DNA of 64,000 nt from Bradyrhizobium canariense (GTDB lineage: Bacteria > Pseudomonadota > Alphaproteobacteria > Rhizobiales > Xanthobacteraceae), in the NCBI RefSeq assembly GCF_018130465.1, contig NZ_JAFCKJ010000022.1:1-64000 (forward strand). The letters are read 5' to 3'. This document shows, in pieces, positions 17,930-26,272 of this stretch (position 1 is the first letter of the stretch; the number at the start of each line of letters is the position of its first letter). Position numbers and translations under genes: made by a program. Under the pieces are notes generated by a model that was given only the letters and a program-made list of their open reading frames with translations, searched no databases and was not told the DNA's origin.

Positions 17930-18415
17930 TCACGCGTCCTTGTACGCGCGGGGATGGATCAGGATATCGCGCGCGGCGGCGAGGTCGATGAACGCTTGCG
18001 CGCTGCCGCCCCGGTCGGGGTGCATGCCCTTGGCGGCGCGGCGATAGGCCTGGTTGATGTCCTCGCAGGTGAGCTGCACCGCGAGCGGCAGGCCGAGCAC
18101 CTTGCGGGCGCGATCCTCGCTGGACAATTTCTTCGGCGCAGCATTGCGGCGGCCGAAGCGCGGCGCGGTCAGATCGTGAACGACCTCGAGCACCACGCCG
18201 AGACGGCGCTGGGCCGCCAGCGTGACGCTGTGATCGTCATTGTCCACGGCCTGGCGCAGCACCGGAAGCGCCTGCTCGGCCGCCGGCCGCAGCGTGGCAT
18301 CCGTGCTCATCCGCGCGATCTCGGCCACCAGCCGGCCCGCCTCGGCCCAATCGGCGCCGTCCGCCGACCGCAGGCGCTCAAGCGCCAATTTCCAGGATTC
18401 AAGCCGTTCCATCAT
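17930..18415 (-). CDS. J-domain protein
   Basis: 161 aa. The C-terminal 60 residues form a DnaJ domain: KVLGLPLAVQLTCEDINQAY, RRAAKGMHPDRGGSAQAFID (HPD loop present) and LAAARDILIHP. The N-terminal part is helical (MMERLESWKLALERLRSADG), with no Gly/Phe or zinc region. It would stimulate DnaK ATPase and bring a particular client. Convergent with the preceding exported-protein gene, with stops 4 bases apart. Confidence 0.88.
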   Translation of the reverse strand: MMERLESWKLALERLRSADGADWAEAGRLVAEIARMSTDATLRPAAEQALPVLRQAVDNDDHSVTLAAQRRLGVVLEVVHDLTAPRFGRRNAAPKKLSSEDRARKVLGLPLAVQLTCEDINQAYRRAAKGMHPDRGGSAQAFIDLAAARDILIHPRAYKDA

Positions 18416-18526
18416 GCGCGCAACGTTTAGCAATGAAGATCAGTATGCCAAGGCTGCCGTTTCCGACCCCTTAATTTCGGGTTAGCCTTTCATGAAACTT
18501 AGAAACGAAATCGGGAGGAAATTGTC

Positions 18527-19294
18527 ATGGCGTTGCTCGCAAACCATATTGCCGTCATCACGGGCGCCGGTTCCGGCATCGGCCGGGCGATCGCGGCCGG
18601 CTACGCCCGCGAAGGCGCGCAAGTGGTGCTGCTCGACGTCAACGCCGACACGGTCGCGGAAGCAGCCCAGGAGATCCGCAGGTCCGGCGGCAAGGCCGAG
18701 AGCTTTGCGCTCGACGTGACCAAACGCGACGACTGCTTTGCGCTCGCCAAGCAGGTCGCCGACAAGGTCGGGCAGGTCTCGATCCTCGTCAACAACGCCG
18801 GCATCACCCGCCGCAATGCCTTCACCGCGGAGACCGAGACGGTGGCGAAGGACTGGAACGACATCATCTCGCTCAACCTCAACGGCGTCTTCAACATGAC
18901 GCAGGCGTTCCTCAGCCCGTTGCGCGCAGCCAAGGGCCGCATCGTCAATATCGGTTCGATCCAGTCCTTCGTGCATCTGCGCACGCCGAGCTCGGCGGCC
19001 TACACCACCTCGAAACACGGCGTGCTCGGCTTCACCAAGGCGCTCGCGGTCGAGCTCGGCAAGGAGGGCGTGCGCGTCAATGCGATCGGGCCGGGCTTCA
19101 TCGAGACCAACATCAACGCCAATGTGCGCGCGACGAATCCGGCGCTGGTGCAGGCCTTCGTCGATCACACCCCGCTGGCGCGCACCGGCAAGCCCGAGGA
19201 CATCGTGGGTCCAGCGATCTTCCTTGCGTCGGACATGTCGGCCTACGTCACGGGAACGATCGTGATGGTGGACGGCGGATACCGGACGGTCTGA
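18527..19294 (+). CDS. SDR-family oxidoreductase (FabG-like)
   Basis: 255 aa. Cofactor site TGAGSGIGRAIAAGYAREGA with Asp in VVLLDVNADT (NAD-preferring), NNAGITRRNAF, catalytic Ser in NIGSIQSF, YxxxK as YTTSKHGVLGF, and the C-terminal GTIVMVDGGYRTV typical of the 3-oxoacyl-reductase/glucose-dehydrogenase branch. A GGGAGGA sequence precedes the start. Substrate not predictable. Confidence 0.92.
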   Translation: MALLANHIAVITGAGSGIGRAIAAGYAREGAQVVLLDVNADTVAEAAQEIRRSGGKAESFALDVTKRDDCFALAKQVADKVGQVSILVNNAGITRRNAFTAETETVAKDWNDIISLNLNGVFNMTQAFLSPLRAAKGRIVNIGSIQSFVHLRTPSSAAYTTSKHGVLGFTKALAVELGKEGVRVNAIGPGFIETNINANVRATNPALVQAFVDHTPLARTGKPEDIVGPAIFLASDMSAYVTGTIVMVDGGYRTV

Positions 19295-19408
19295 GCGGGG
19301 CGCAACGACGCAACTGCGGTGCGAGATAAGCCCGCATCACGCTGCATCTCACGCCAATCGCGGCGCCTTCGCGGCAATCCTGAGGTCAATTGGTGCGATC
19401 GCCCGCGG

Positions 19409-19425
19409 TTAACCTTTCGTTAACC
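19409..19425 (+). promoter_or_regulatory. CtrA-type binding site
   Basis: TTAACCTTTCGTTAACC is an exact match to the alphaproteobacterial CtrA full site TTAA-N7-TTAAC. It lies 87 bases upstream of the stand-alone Fis-type gene and downstream of the SDR gene stop. Confidence 0.65.
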
Positions 19426-19511
19426 AAACCCGCCCACCGTAGATCTACGGCTTGGGGGTCGTTTGTTCTCGATCCGCTTCCAAAGACGGAAGCGGGCGTT
19501 GATCGGGGAGT

Positions 19512-19766
19512 GTGTCGATGACCACTGTTCATGTCGCTGCGTCCGAACCGGGCGCGTATTTCCTTTCACCGAACCAGATCGTTCCGCTGCTGATCGGCGC
19601 GACCGTCGACGAGGTCGAGCGCGAGCTCGTGCTCCAGACGCTCGCCCGCTGCGACGGCAATCGCACGCGCGCGTCGCGCGTTCTCGGCCTCTCGGTGCGC
19701 ACGCTGCGCAACAAGATCAGGATCTATGCCGCTTCCGGCATCGAGGTGCCTGCCTATCACGACTAG
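19512..19766 (+). CDS. Stand-alone Fis-type helix-turn-helix protein
   Basis: 84 aa. The C-terminal half is a Fis/NtrC-type HTH: VERELVLQTLARCDGNRTRA and SRVLGLSVRTLRNKIRIYAA. Similar helices end FlbD-like flagellar regulators, but here receiver and AAA+ domains are absent. It should bind DNA as a dimer. GTG 19512 or ATG 19518 may be the start; GGGAG lies upstream. The CtrA box ahead suggests cell-cycle control (inference). Confidence 0.88.
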   Translation: MSMTTVHVAASEPGAYFLSPNQIVPLLIGATVDEVERELVLQTLARCDGNRTRASRVLGLSVRTLRNKIRIYAASGIEVPAYHD

Positions 19767-19878
19767 GGCGTGCGTGCCGTCGATTGATGTTGATCAAGCC
19801 CTACGCCATGCCCGGGCGGAATTGCCGCTGTCGTCAAACGCCGCTAATTAGCTTGCTTCCGGTCAAGGGAGCAGTGGC

Positions 19879-20397
19879 GTGGCAGACGAACAAAAACGGC
19901 AGGGACCTCAGGGACCGCGCGGACGGCAGGGCGAACCGGGACGGCCGGGACCGCAGGGTCATCCGGGCAAGCGGGGGCCCGATGGCGCGCGTGGCAAGCC
20001 GGGACCGCCGGGCAAACCGGGGCCGATCGGGAAGGCTGGACCGCTGGGCAAGCCCGGGCCGCAAGGCAAGCAGGGCGAAGCCGGCCCGCGCGGGGCAGCC
20101 GGAGCGCAGGGGCCTGTCGGGCCGCAAGGGCCGGCGGGGTCGCAAGGCCCGCGCGGCGAGGCCGGTCCGCCCGGCCAGTTGCCGTCGATCGAACAAGTAC
20201 TGCCGTGGCTCGATCAGCTTTTCGACGCCTGGGACGAACGCCGCCGCCAGCGCGAGCGTGAAGCTGCCGAGCGCGAGGCGCTCGAGGCCGCCGTGCAGGA
20301 GACTGACGACGCGCTCCTCGATGACGAGGACGACGGCGGCGAAGGCGACGATCACAGGAAAAAGAAGAAAAAGAAGAAGCACGGCCACAAGGACTGA
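19879..20397 (+). CDS. Collagen-like Gly-X-Y repeat protein without signal peptide
   Basis: 172 aa. After MADEQKRQ come about 31 uninterrupted Gly-X-Y triplets (residues 9-101), rich in GPx and GKP. Then [19 protein letters not shown], a highly charged helix ([18 protein letters not shown]), an acidic stretch and a Lys-run tail ending KHGHKD. The triplet run could form a collagen triple helix, with the helix after it as trimeriser. No signal peptide, anchor or lipobox is present, so the location is open. Start is GTG 19879 (AAGGGAGC upstream). Function unknown. Confidence 0.88.
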   Translation: MADEQKRQGPQGPRGRQGEPGRPGPQGHPGKRGPDGARGKPGPPGKPGPIGKAGPLGKPGPQGKQGEAGPRGAAGAQGPVGPQGPAGSQGPRGEAGPPGQLPSIEQVLPWLDQLFDAWDERRRQREREAAEREALEAAVQETDDALLDDEDDGGEGDDHRKKKKKKKHGHKD

Positions 20398-20406
20398 CAG
20401 GCGAAT

Positions 20407-20622
20407 CTATTTCGTCCCATTCTCGCGTCGCGGCAGCATGCCCATGCGCTCGAATTGCCAGCGCATGGCGCGGTACCAGAGATAGCCGACCGCCGCGCCG
20501 CACAAGGCGAGGATCACGACGTTCGCGCTCGAGAACGAACCGCTCCACCACGTCATCCACGCGGTCCACAGCAGCGTGAAGACGATGGCACCTGCTTTCA
20601 GCGGAAGAAGAGGGCGGATCAT
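20407..20622 (-). CDS. Small membrane protein, two helices
   Basis: 71 aa. Two hydrophobic segments (AGAIVFTLLWTAWMTWW and VVILALCGAAVGYLWYRAM) with a short polar link, and a basic C-terminal tail. The start at 20622 is preferred (GGAGC upstream) over 20658. It converges on the collagen-like gene, 9 bases between stops. No family recognised. Confidence 0.7.
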   Translation of the reverse strand: MIRPLLPLKAGAIVFTLLWTAWMTWWSGSFSSANVVILALCGAAVGYLWYRAMRWQFERMGMLPRRENGTK

Positions 20623-20718
20623 GATGGTGCTCCGGGTTGTCAAAACCCCGGCGAACATCTTGGCGCGTTGAGACCGCTGCCACCGTGAGCCAGATCACGG
20701 AACGGACGTCCGAGACGC

Positions 20719-20985
20719 CTAACCGAAACGCAGCCGGGAACGTTCCTTGGCCTTTTCCGCCTCGACCTCACGATCGCGCGCCGGCGCATGGGTGTGCAGC
20801 GACGTCAGGAGCCTTCGCGCAGCCTCCGAGACCTCCGCCACCGCGCGATCGAAGGCCGCCTCGTTGGCCTGCGACGGCTTGTTGAAGCCGGACAGTTTTC
20901 GAACGAACTGGAGCGCGCTGGCGTGGATCTCGTCCTCCGTCGCTTCCGGCTCGAAGTTGAACAGCGTCTTGATGTTGCGGCACAT
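20719..20985 (-). CDS. DUF2277 family protein
   Basis: 88 aa. The N terminus MCRNIKTLFNFEPEATEDEI and the run FVRKLSGFNKPSQANEAAFD are the hallmarks of DUF2277, a small conserved family of unknown function. The basic tail ends RSRLRFG. GAGGAGGAGC directly upstream fixes ATG 20985. Confidence 0.92.
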   Translation of the reverse strand: MCRNIKTLFNFEPEATEDEIHASALQFVRKLSGFNKPSQANEAAFDRAVAEVSEAARRLLTSLHTHAPARDREVEAEKAKERSRLRFG

Positions 20986-21083
20986 AAGCTCCTCCTCAAA
21001 GGCGATCCTGTTCAAGGACGACCGGTGGCGGCCGGATGCTACATGCCGGTTTCGCCACTGTCATCGGTATCCGGCGCGGCCCG

Positions 21084-21776
21084 TCAGAACGGGATCGGAG
21101 CGCCGAGCCGCTCGAAGAAGGCGCGTCCCTTCGGCATGAGACGAAGCGCGCGCGGAACGCGATGCGGGGCCAGCGCATGCGTCTCGATCAGGCGCTTCAG
21201 GATCGCATTGGCGAACGGACCCGCCAGATGCGGGACACGCTCGGTCCAATCATTGCAAAGGCGCATGTGAGGATCGCGGCCCGGCTTGAAGTCGATCGCC
21301 TCGGCACGACACCAGGCAAGCCCCTGCTCGGTGAGAGAGGCCTGTCGGCCGTGTAGAACAATGAGTTCGCGGCCTACCAGACCGTCCCTCAGCGCCACGC
21401 CGAGTTGGCCGGCGAGATGACAGTAACAGGTCCGCGACTGGCGCAGCGGTGTTGGCAAACCTCGCGCGCGTTCGGCTTGATTGCCCCTGGCGGCAACATT
21501 GACGAGGTTTTCGATGAGGCCCGCGACCTCGTCGTCCGCAATCCGGTAGTAGCGGAACCGCCCCTGCTGCAACACCGAAAGCAGCCGCGCCTCTGTCAGC
21601 TTCTGCAGATGCGCGCTGGCGCTTTGCGGCGACACGCCGGCAAGCGATGCCAATTCGCCCGCCGGCAAGGCCTTGCCGCCGAACAGTGCGCTCACCATGG
21701 CTTCGCGCGCGGGATCGCTCAAGGCCTCGGTGAGCCGCGAAAATCCCGATTGCGCCGATCGTTCGACTGCGACCAT
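21084..21776 (-). CDS. ArsR-family transcriptional regulator
   Basis: 230 aa. An ArsR winged helix occupies about residues 8-90 (LTEALSDPAREAMVSALFGG, ASLAGVSPQSASAHLQKLTE, FRYYRIADDEVAGLIE). The C-terminal 130 residues include RTCYCHLAGQLGVALRDGLV, whose Cys pair may sense metal or redox state, and the end region is homologous to extended ArsR proteins of unknown ligand. It is divergent from the SnoaL-like gene at 21919 and probably represses it. Confidence 0.88.
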   Translation of the reverse strand: MVAVERSAQSGFSRLTEALSDPAREAMVSALFGGKALPAGELASLAGVSPQSASAHLQKLTEARLLSVLQQGRFRYYRIADDEVAGLIENLVNVAARGNQAERARGLPTPLRQSRTCYCHLAGQLGVALRDGLVGRELIVLHGRQASLTEQGLAWCRAEAIDFKPGRDPHMRLCNDWTERVPHLAGPFANAILKRLIETHALAPHRVPRALRLMPKGRAFFERLGAPIPF

Positions 21777-21918
21777 CAAAAACTCCCGCCTCTGATGTGG
21801 GCCCGCCGCCACGTCATCGCAATCGTTCCAGCGCCGGTCATTTCAGAATTCAGTGAAGCTTTGGAGGCCTGTCCTCTGCGATCATCCGCAAATGTCACCC
21901 CCGACCGAGGATCACAGC

Positions 21919-22326
21919 ATGACCAACCCAGTACGCCAGAGCGAGCCAGAACGCATTTGCAAACTGTGGGACGAAGCCCTCGGCAAGAAGGATCTCGAGG
22001 CGTCCCTCGCGCTCTATGCCGATGACGCATCCATCGAAAGCCCGTTGGTCCAGCATCTCATGAAGACCCCGACCGGCATCGTCAAAGGCAAGGACAATCT
22101 GCGGGCCTTCGTTACCCGCGTGTTCCAGACCAATCCGCCGCAGCGAAAACGCTTCAAGCAGGGTTTCTTCACCGACGGCCGGATCGTCACCTGGGAATAC
22201 CCGCGCCTCGCTCCCGACGGCGAACAGATGGAGCTGGTCGAGATCATGGAGATCGACCGGGGGCTGATCCAGCGCCACAGGGTCTACTGGGGCTGGTACG
22301 CGCTCGGCTTTCTCAAGCACGAATGA
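21919..22326 (+). CDS. SnoaL/NTF2-like protein
   Basis: 135 aa cone-shaped alpha+beta fold: ICKLWDEALGKKDLEASLAL, YADDASIESPLV, GKDNLRAFVTRVF and a C-terminal sheet (MELVEIMEIDRGLIQRHRVY). Such proteins bind small hydrophobic ligands or act as isomerases/hydrolases. ATG 21919 fits the family start. It shares a 142-base divergent promoter region with the ArsR gene. Confidence 0.85.
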   Translation: MTNPVRQSEPERICKLWDEALGKKDLEASLALYADDASIESPLVQHLMKTPTGIVKGKDNLRAFVTRVFQTNPPQRKRFKQGFFTDGRIVTWEYPRLAPDGEQMELVEIMEIDRGLIQRHRVYWGWYALGFLKHE

Positions 22327-22493
22327 GCAAGCCGCCTCGTTCGCTGGCCGCCAGAATATTCCGCTTGCGCGATGCACCATTTGCGAAATGTTTTGGCAGC
22401 CGGCAGCACTTCCGCTCTCGATCCCCGAGGTGACGCTGATAAGATCGCGCACGAAACGGCCCGGTTGAAAGCGGCCGTACCGGGGAGAAAATC

Positions 22494-23570
22494 ATGAAAA
22501 TCTCGGGCGCGCTGCTTGCCGCCGCTTTGCTGTCCCTCTCGATGCCGGCCATCTCGACGCTAGGGTTGGCTGCCGATTATCCGGCGCCGAAGCAGGGCGA
22601 CTGGATCGCCAGGGATTTCAAGTTCCACACCGGCGAGACCATGCCGGAGCTGAAGCTGCACTACACCACCGTGGGTGAGCCCAGCGGCCAGCCGGTGCTG
22701 GTGCTGCACGGCACCGGCGGCTCGGGCGCGAGCATGCTGTCGCCCGCCTTTGCCGGCGAGCTGTTCGGCGCGGGGCAGCCACTCGATGCCTCCAAATATT
22801 ACATCATCATCCCCGACAATATCGGCCATGGCAAATCGTCAAAACCATCCGACGGGATGAAGACGAGCTTCCCGAAATACGATTACGACGACATGGTCGA
22901 GGCGCAGTATCGCCTGGTGACGGAAGGGCTCGGGGTCAAGCACCTGCGGCTCGTCATCGGCAATTCGATGGGCGGCATGCACACCTGGCTGTGGGGCGAG
23001 AAATATCCGAAGGCGATGGACGCGCTGATCCCGATGGCCTCGCAGCCGACCGAGATGGCGTCGCGCAACTGGATGCTGCGGCGGATCATGCTCGACACCA
23101 TCCGCAGCGACCCCGACTACAACGACGGCAACTACACCAGCCAGCCGCGCATGATGAAATACGCGATCACCGCCTACGGCATTGCGAGCATCGGCGGAAC
23201 GCTGGCCTATCAATCGCAGGCGCCGACGGCGGCCAAAGCCGACAAGATCGTCGACGAGCGACTGGCCATGCCGATCGCGGCGGATGCCAACGACTTCGTC
23301 TACCAGTGGGAGTCCTCGCACGACTACAATGCGGGCGAGAAGCTGGAGGCAATCGAAGCGTCGCTGCTGCTGATCAATTCCGCCGACGACGAGCGCAACC
23401 CGCCCGAGACCGGCATCACGGACGCTGCGATGACGCGGGTCAAGAACGGGCGTCTCTACCTGATTCCAGGGAGCATCGAGACGCGCGGCCACGGCACCAC
23501 CGGCAATGCAAAATTCTACAGCGAGCAGGTCCGGCAGTTTCTGCAAACCGCGCCGCAGCGGACGATGTAG
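22494..23570 (+). CDS. Exported alpha/beta hydrolase (MetX-like)
   Basis: 358 aa. Signal peptide 1-27 (ends LGLAAD). The fold resembles homoserine acetyltransferase-type hydrolases: HYTTVGEPSGQPVLVLHGTG, nucleophile Ser in VIGNSMGGMHTWLWGEKYP, Asp in INSADDERNPPET and His in RGHGTTGNAKFY. Cytoplasmic MetX lacks a signal peptide, so this is probably a periplasmic esterase or acyltransferase of unknown substrate. No operon partners. Confidence 0.87.
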   Translation: MKISGALLAAALLSLSMPAISTLGLAADYPAPKQGDWIARDFKFHTGETMPELKLHYTTVGEPSGQPVLVLHGTGGSGASMLSPAFAGELFGAGQPLDASKYYIIIPDNIGHGKSSKPSDGMKTSFPKYDYDDMVEAQYRLVTEGLGVKHLRLVIGNSMGGMHTWLWGEKYPKAMDALIPMASQPTEMASRNWMLRRIMLDTIRSDPDYNDGNYTSQPRMMKYAITAYGIASIGGTLAYQSQAPTAAKADKIVDERLAMPIAADANDFVYQWESSHDYNAGEKLEAIEASLLLINSADDERNPPETGITDAAMTRVKNGRLYLIPGSIETRGHGTTGNAKFYSEQVRQFLQTAPQRTM

Positions 23571-23730
23571 CTCGCAGCCATATCGCGATGCATCATATGC
23601 TGCGCCTCGACGCCGCATATTATTTGAGCATGCATTGCGCTGACAGCTCGGGCTTAATCGCATCAACGATACGAATCGACGCGCGGGACAATCGCGCGCC
23701 AATGGCACGACACGCGATGAGGAGGATCGC

Positions 23731-24075
23731 ATGCACAGGCTCGTACTGTGCGTTTGGCTGACGGCGCTGACAAGCGCCGCGTTCGCGTTCGACAACGGGC
23801 AATATGATCACGTCCCGCCCGACATCCGCGCCTGGTTTAAGAGCGTGATCGCACCAAACGGCGTGCCCTGCTGCGACGTCTCCGACGGCCATCGCACGGA
23901 GTACGATGTGCGCAGCGGCGCCTATTGGGTGCCGATCGAGGGACAATGGATGGAGGTCCCCGAGCGCGCCATCATCCGCGACCGCGGCAATCCGGTCGGT
24001 CAGGCCGTGGTGTGGTACGTCCATCACCGCGGCGCCATCATCATCAGTTGCTTCGTGCCGGCGGATGCGGTGTAG
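23731..24075 (+). CDS. Small exported protein with CC motif
   Basis: 114 aa. Signal peptide 1-19 (ends SAAFAF). The mature chain has GVPCCDVSDGHRTEYDVRSG, YWVPIEGQWMEVPERAIIRD and a final ISCFVP. The pattern (P-C-C-x-x-x-D-G, then W-x-x-V-P) occurs in many small Bradyrhizobium secreted proteins; no function known. GAGGAT precedes the start. Downstream is a DoxX gene in the same direction, 41 bases away. Confidence 0.82.
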   Translation: MHRLVLCVWLTALTSAAFAFDNGQYDHVPPDIRAWFKSVIAPNGVPCCDVSDGHRTEYDVRSGAYWVPIEGQWMEVPERAIIRDRGNPVGQAVVWYVHHRGAIIISCFVPADAV

Positions 24076-24116
24076 CGCGCGATAGCGCCTCGGCGCCGCG
24101 CGTGCTAGTTCGGCCG

Positions 24117-24551
24117 ATGGCTCCTGCGAACGACAGAACGCGCGCTGTGATGCGCTTGATGCTGGCAGCGTTTTACATCGCGGCTGGCATCGCGCATCTC
24201 CGGGTTCCCGACAAGTTGCTTGCGATCACGCCGGCCTGGGTTCCGTTTGCAACGCAGGTCATCCTCATCACTGGCGTCTGCGAGCTGGCGGGCGCGATTG
24301 CGCTGGTGACGAAGCCGCTGCGCTGGTGGGCGGGCGTTGCGCTCGCGCTCTATGCGCTTTGCGTGTGGCCGGCAAACATCAAGCATGCCCTGGAGAGCAT
24401 CGACCTTCCGCCCCTCCCCAACAGCTGGTTCTACCACGGGCCGCGGCTGGCGCTTCAGCCGGTCCTGATCTGGTGGGCACTGTACTGCGCTGGCGTGATC
24501 GACTGGCCGTGGCGGCGCGACAAGGGGGATAGCGATCGAGCCGAGAGATGA
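24117..24551 (+). CDS. DoxX-family membrane protein
   Basis: 144 aa, four hydrophobic helices (LMLAAFYIAAGIAHL, FATQVILITGVCELAGAIAL, WWAGVALALYALCVWPAN, LQPVLIWWALYCAGVI). AGIAHLRVPD and the GVCELAGAIAL helix are DoxX hallmarks. Inner membrane; exact role unknown, often linked to redox or thiol stress. Its start is uncertain, since ATG 24150 would also preserve the first helix. Confidence 0.82.
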   Translation: MAPANDRTRAVMRLMLAAFYIAAGIAHLRVPDKLLAITPAWVPFATQVILITGVCELAGAIALVTKPLRWWAGVALALYALCVWPANIKHALESIDLPPLPNSWFYHGPRLALQPVLIWWALYCAGVIDWPWRRDKGDSDRAER

Positions 24552-24582
24552 TATTCTCAGCCATTCAATCAGGGAGACCTTC

Positions 24583-25185
24583 GTGACCGATCTTTGCGCC
24601 GAAGACCTCGCCACCATCTATGCCAAGCCGAGCCCGCGCGTGATCGCGAAAGCGCGCCCCGCGATCGATGCGCATGCCAAGAAATTCATCGAGATGTCGC
24701 CGTTCTGCGTGCTCGCGACATCGGGAGCCGACGGCAGCGTCGATGCCTCACCACGCGGCGGCGGCATTGGCTTCGTCCACGTCGCCGGCCCCAACCAGCT
24801 GCTGATGCCTGATCGCTCCGGCAACAACCGGATCGACAGTTTTCGGAACGTGGTCGAGGGCTCGGGCTTCGTGCATCTGTTGTTCTTCGTCCCCGGCATC
24901 GACGAGACGCTGCGCGTCGGCGGCCGTGGCACGCTGTCAGCCGATCCGGACCTGCTCGCCTCGATGGTGGAGTTTGGCAAGTCGCCGCGCGCGGTGCTGA
25001 ATGTCGCCGTCAGCGAAGTCTATTTCCACTGCGGCAAGGCACTGATGCGCTCGAAGCTGTGGTCACCGGAGAAGGTGCAGCGCTCGGTGATGCCGAGCAT
25101 CGTCGAGGTGATCCACGAGCAGACCGGCCTTGGTGAGCCGCAGAGTCAGGAGATCGTGGAAGAACTCTACAAGACGCAGTTGTAG
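24583..25185 (+). CDS. PPOX-type FMN-dependent flavoprotein
   Basis: 200 aa. The pyridoxamine-phosphate-oxidase fold is seen in SPFCVLATSGADGSVDASPR, LLMPDRSGNNRIDSFRNVVE, LLFFVPGIDETLRVGGRGTL and VYFHCGKALMRSKLW. This matches the MSMEG_1061-type PPOX group, of unknown substrate; such proteins bind FMN or F420. Start is GTG 24583, with AGGGAGA 7 bases upstream. Confidence 0.9.
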   Translation: MTDLCAEDLATIYAKPSPRVIAKARPAIDAHAKKFIEMSPFCVLATSGADGSVDASPRGGGIGFVHVAGPNQLLMPDRSGNNRIDSFRNVVEGSGFVHLLFFVPGIDETLRVGGRGTLSADPDLLASMVEFGKSPRAVLNVAVSEVYFHCGKALMRSKLWSPEKVQRSVMPSIVEVIHEQTGLGEPQSQEIVEELYKTQL

Positions 25186-25199
25186 CTGGCGTCCTGGAC

Positions 25200-25246
25200 T
25201 ATCGTCCCGGCCTCGTGCGCAATTGCGCACCAGCCGGGACGGAGTT
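25200..25246. terminator. Hairpin between convergent genes
   Basis: CGTCCCGGC...GCCGGGACG closes an inner TGCGCAATTGCGCA palindrome. It sits between the convergent PPOX and bfr stops and could stop both transcripts; it also resembles the dispersed GTCCCGG repeats. Confidence 0.5.
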
Positions 25247-25269
25247 TGTGGCGGCGCTAACGCGCCAAA

Positions 25270-25758
25270 CTAATGCCCGTCGCCCTCGAGCCCGCCGACG
25301 TGCTTCTGGGTGTAGAGCTCGAGGCCGATGCGGCCGATCAGGTCGAGCTGGGTCTCGAGGAAGTCGATGTGGTGCTCCTCGTCGCTCATCAGCTTCTCGA
25401 ACAGGTCGCGCGTGACGTAGTCCTTGACGCTATGGCAATAGGTTGCGGCTTCCTGGTAGAGCGCCCGCGCGCTCATCTCGGCGGCGAGATCGCACTCGAT
25501 GATCTCCTTGACGTTCTGGCCGATACGCAAGGGATCGAGCACCTGCATGTTCGGGAAGCCGTCGAAGAACAGGATCCGCTCGGTGAGCTTGTCGGCGTGC
25601 TCCATCTCCTCGATGGACTCCTTGCGCCAGACCTTGGACATGTCCCGCAGGCCCCAATTGTCGAGGAAGCGGTAGTGCAGCCAGTACTGGTTGATCGCAG
25701 TCAGCTCGTGACGCAGTGCCTTGTTGAGATAGTCGATAACTTTTGCGTCGCCCTGCAT
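25270..25758 (-). CDS. bfr: Bacterioferritin
   Basis: 162 aa, full length. Ferroxidase ligands are all present: Glu18, Glu51, His54, Glu94, Glu127 and His130; Met52 is the haem ligand. Twenty-four subunits form the iron-storage shell. GGCTGGAGTG-type bases precede the start. A perfect Irr-type iron control element lies 43 bases upstream (25801-25817), so expression should rise with iron. The Bfd gene that releases its iron lies next upstream in the same direction. Confidence 0.97.
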   Translation of the reverse strand: MQGDAKVIDYLNKALRHELTAINQYWLHYRFLDNWGLRDMSKVWRKESIEEMEHADKLTERILFFDGFPNMQVLDPLRIGQNVKEIIECDLAAEMSARALYQEAATYCHSVKDYVTRDLFEKLMSDEEHHIDFLETQLDLIGRIGLELYTQKHVGGLEGDGH

Positions 25759-25800
25759 GGTTCACTCCAGCTCTTGCAGTCCAAATCGGCCGTAACCGAA

Positions 25801-25817
25801 TTTAGAACGCTTCTAAA
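25801..25817. promoter_or_regulatory. Irr iron control element (ICE) of bfr
   Basis: TTTAGAACGCTTCTAAA is a perfect inverted repeat (TTTAGAA-N3-TTCTAAA) agreeing with the ICE bound by Irr in Rhizobiales. It lies 43 bases upstream of the bfr start, where bound Irr would block RNA polymerase in low iron. Confidence 0.82.
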
Positions 25818-25889
25818 TGAGTTTAAGGACTGGGGCAACCGCTGCGGCGACGCAACCGGGGAAAAGCTCAGCCAGCGTTGCGGAAGATT

Positions 25890-26162
25890 TCAGCAGGCCG
25901 CGAGGGCGAACTCGGCCGGCTGGGCCGTCTCGTCATTGGCAGCCACTGTGTGGTTGTGAGGGCAGCCGGAGCAACAGGACGTGGCACAAGGGCCAAGCGC
26001 CTCGTCGATAATGGTCTTGATGGTCCGAGCGCAGCGGCCGCATTCGGCGCTACAGCCGAGACACCCATAGACCTGCTTGGCATGGCGCACGGCGTCGTCG
26101 GACTCGGCGACGGCGGCGCGGATGTCGTCATCGCTCAGCACGTTACAGGAACAAACGATCAT
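25890..26162 (-). CDS. bfd: Bacterioferritin-associated ferredoxin with extra Cys tail
   Basis: 90 aa. The [2Fe-2S] domain starts MIVCSCNVLSDDDIRAAV (Cys4, Cys6), with the second pair in CGRC (Cys41, Cys44) or the nearby CLGC. Bfd reduces stored Fe(III) in Bfr so that it is released. The tail after residue 57 has CATSCCSGCPHNHT and is longer than in E. coli (64 aa total). An imperfect ICE at 26273-26289 suggests Irr control like bfr. Confidence 0.92.
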   Translation of the reverse strand: MIVCSCNVLSDDDIRAAVAESDDAVRHAKQVYGCLGCSAECGRCARTIKTIIDEALGPCATSCCSGCPHNHTVAANDETAQPAEFALAAC

Positions 26163-26272
26163 GGAAGCGGCAGGCCCTTTGGTGATGCGCCATCATCGAT
26201 ATTTAAGGGGCCGGCCGGATGCAAAAGGAAAAAGCGGTATTTGAAGCTATTCCAAACTGGCCCCGGAAATAG

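Noticed and set aside
22494-23570. Calling the alpha/beta hydrolase MetX
   Set aside because: It has a signal peptide and lacks the usual MetX nucleophile context GGSMGGMQ.
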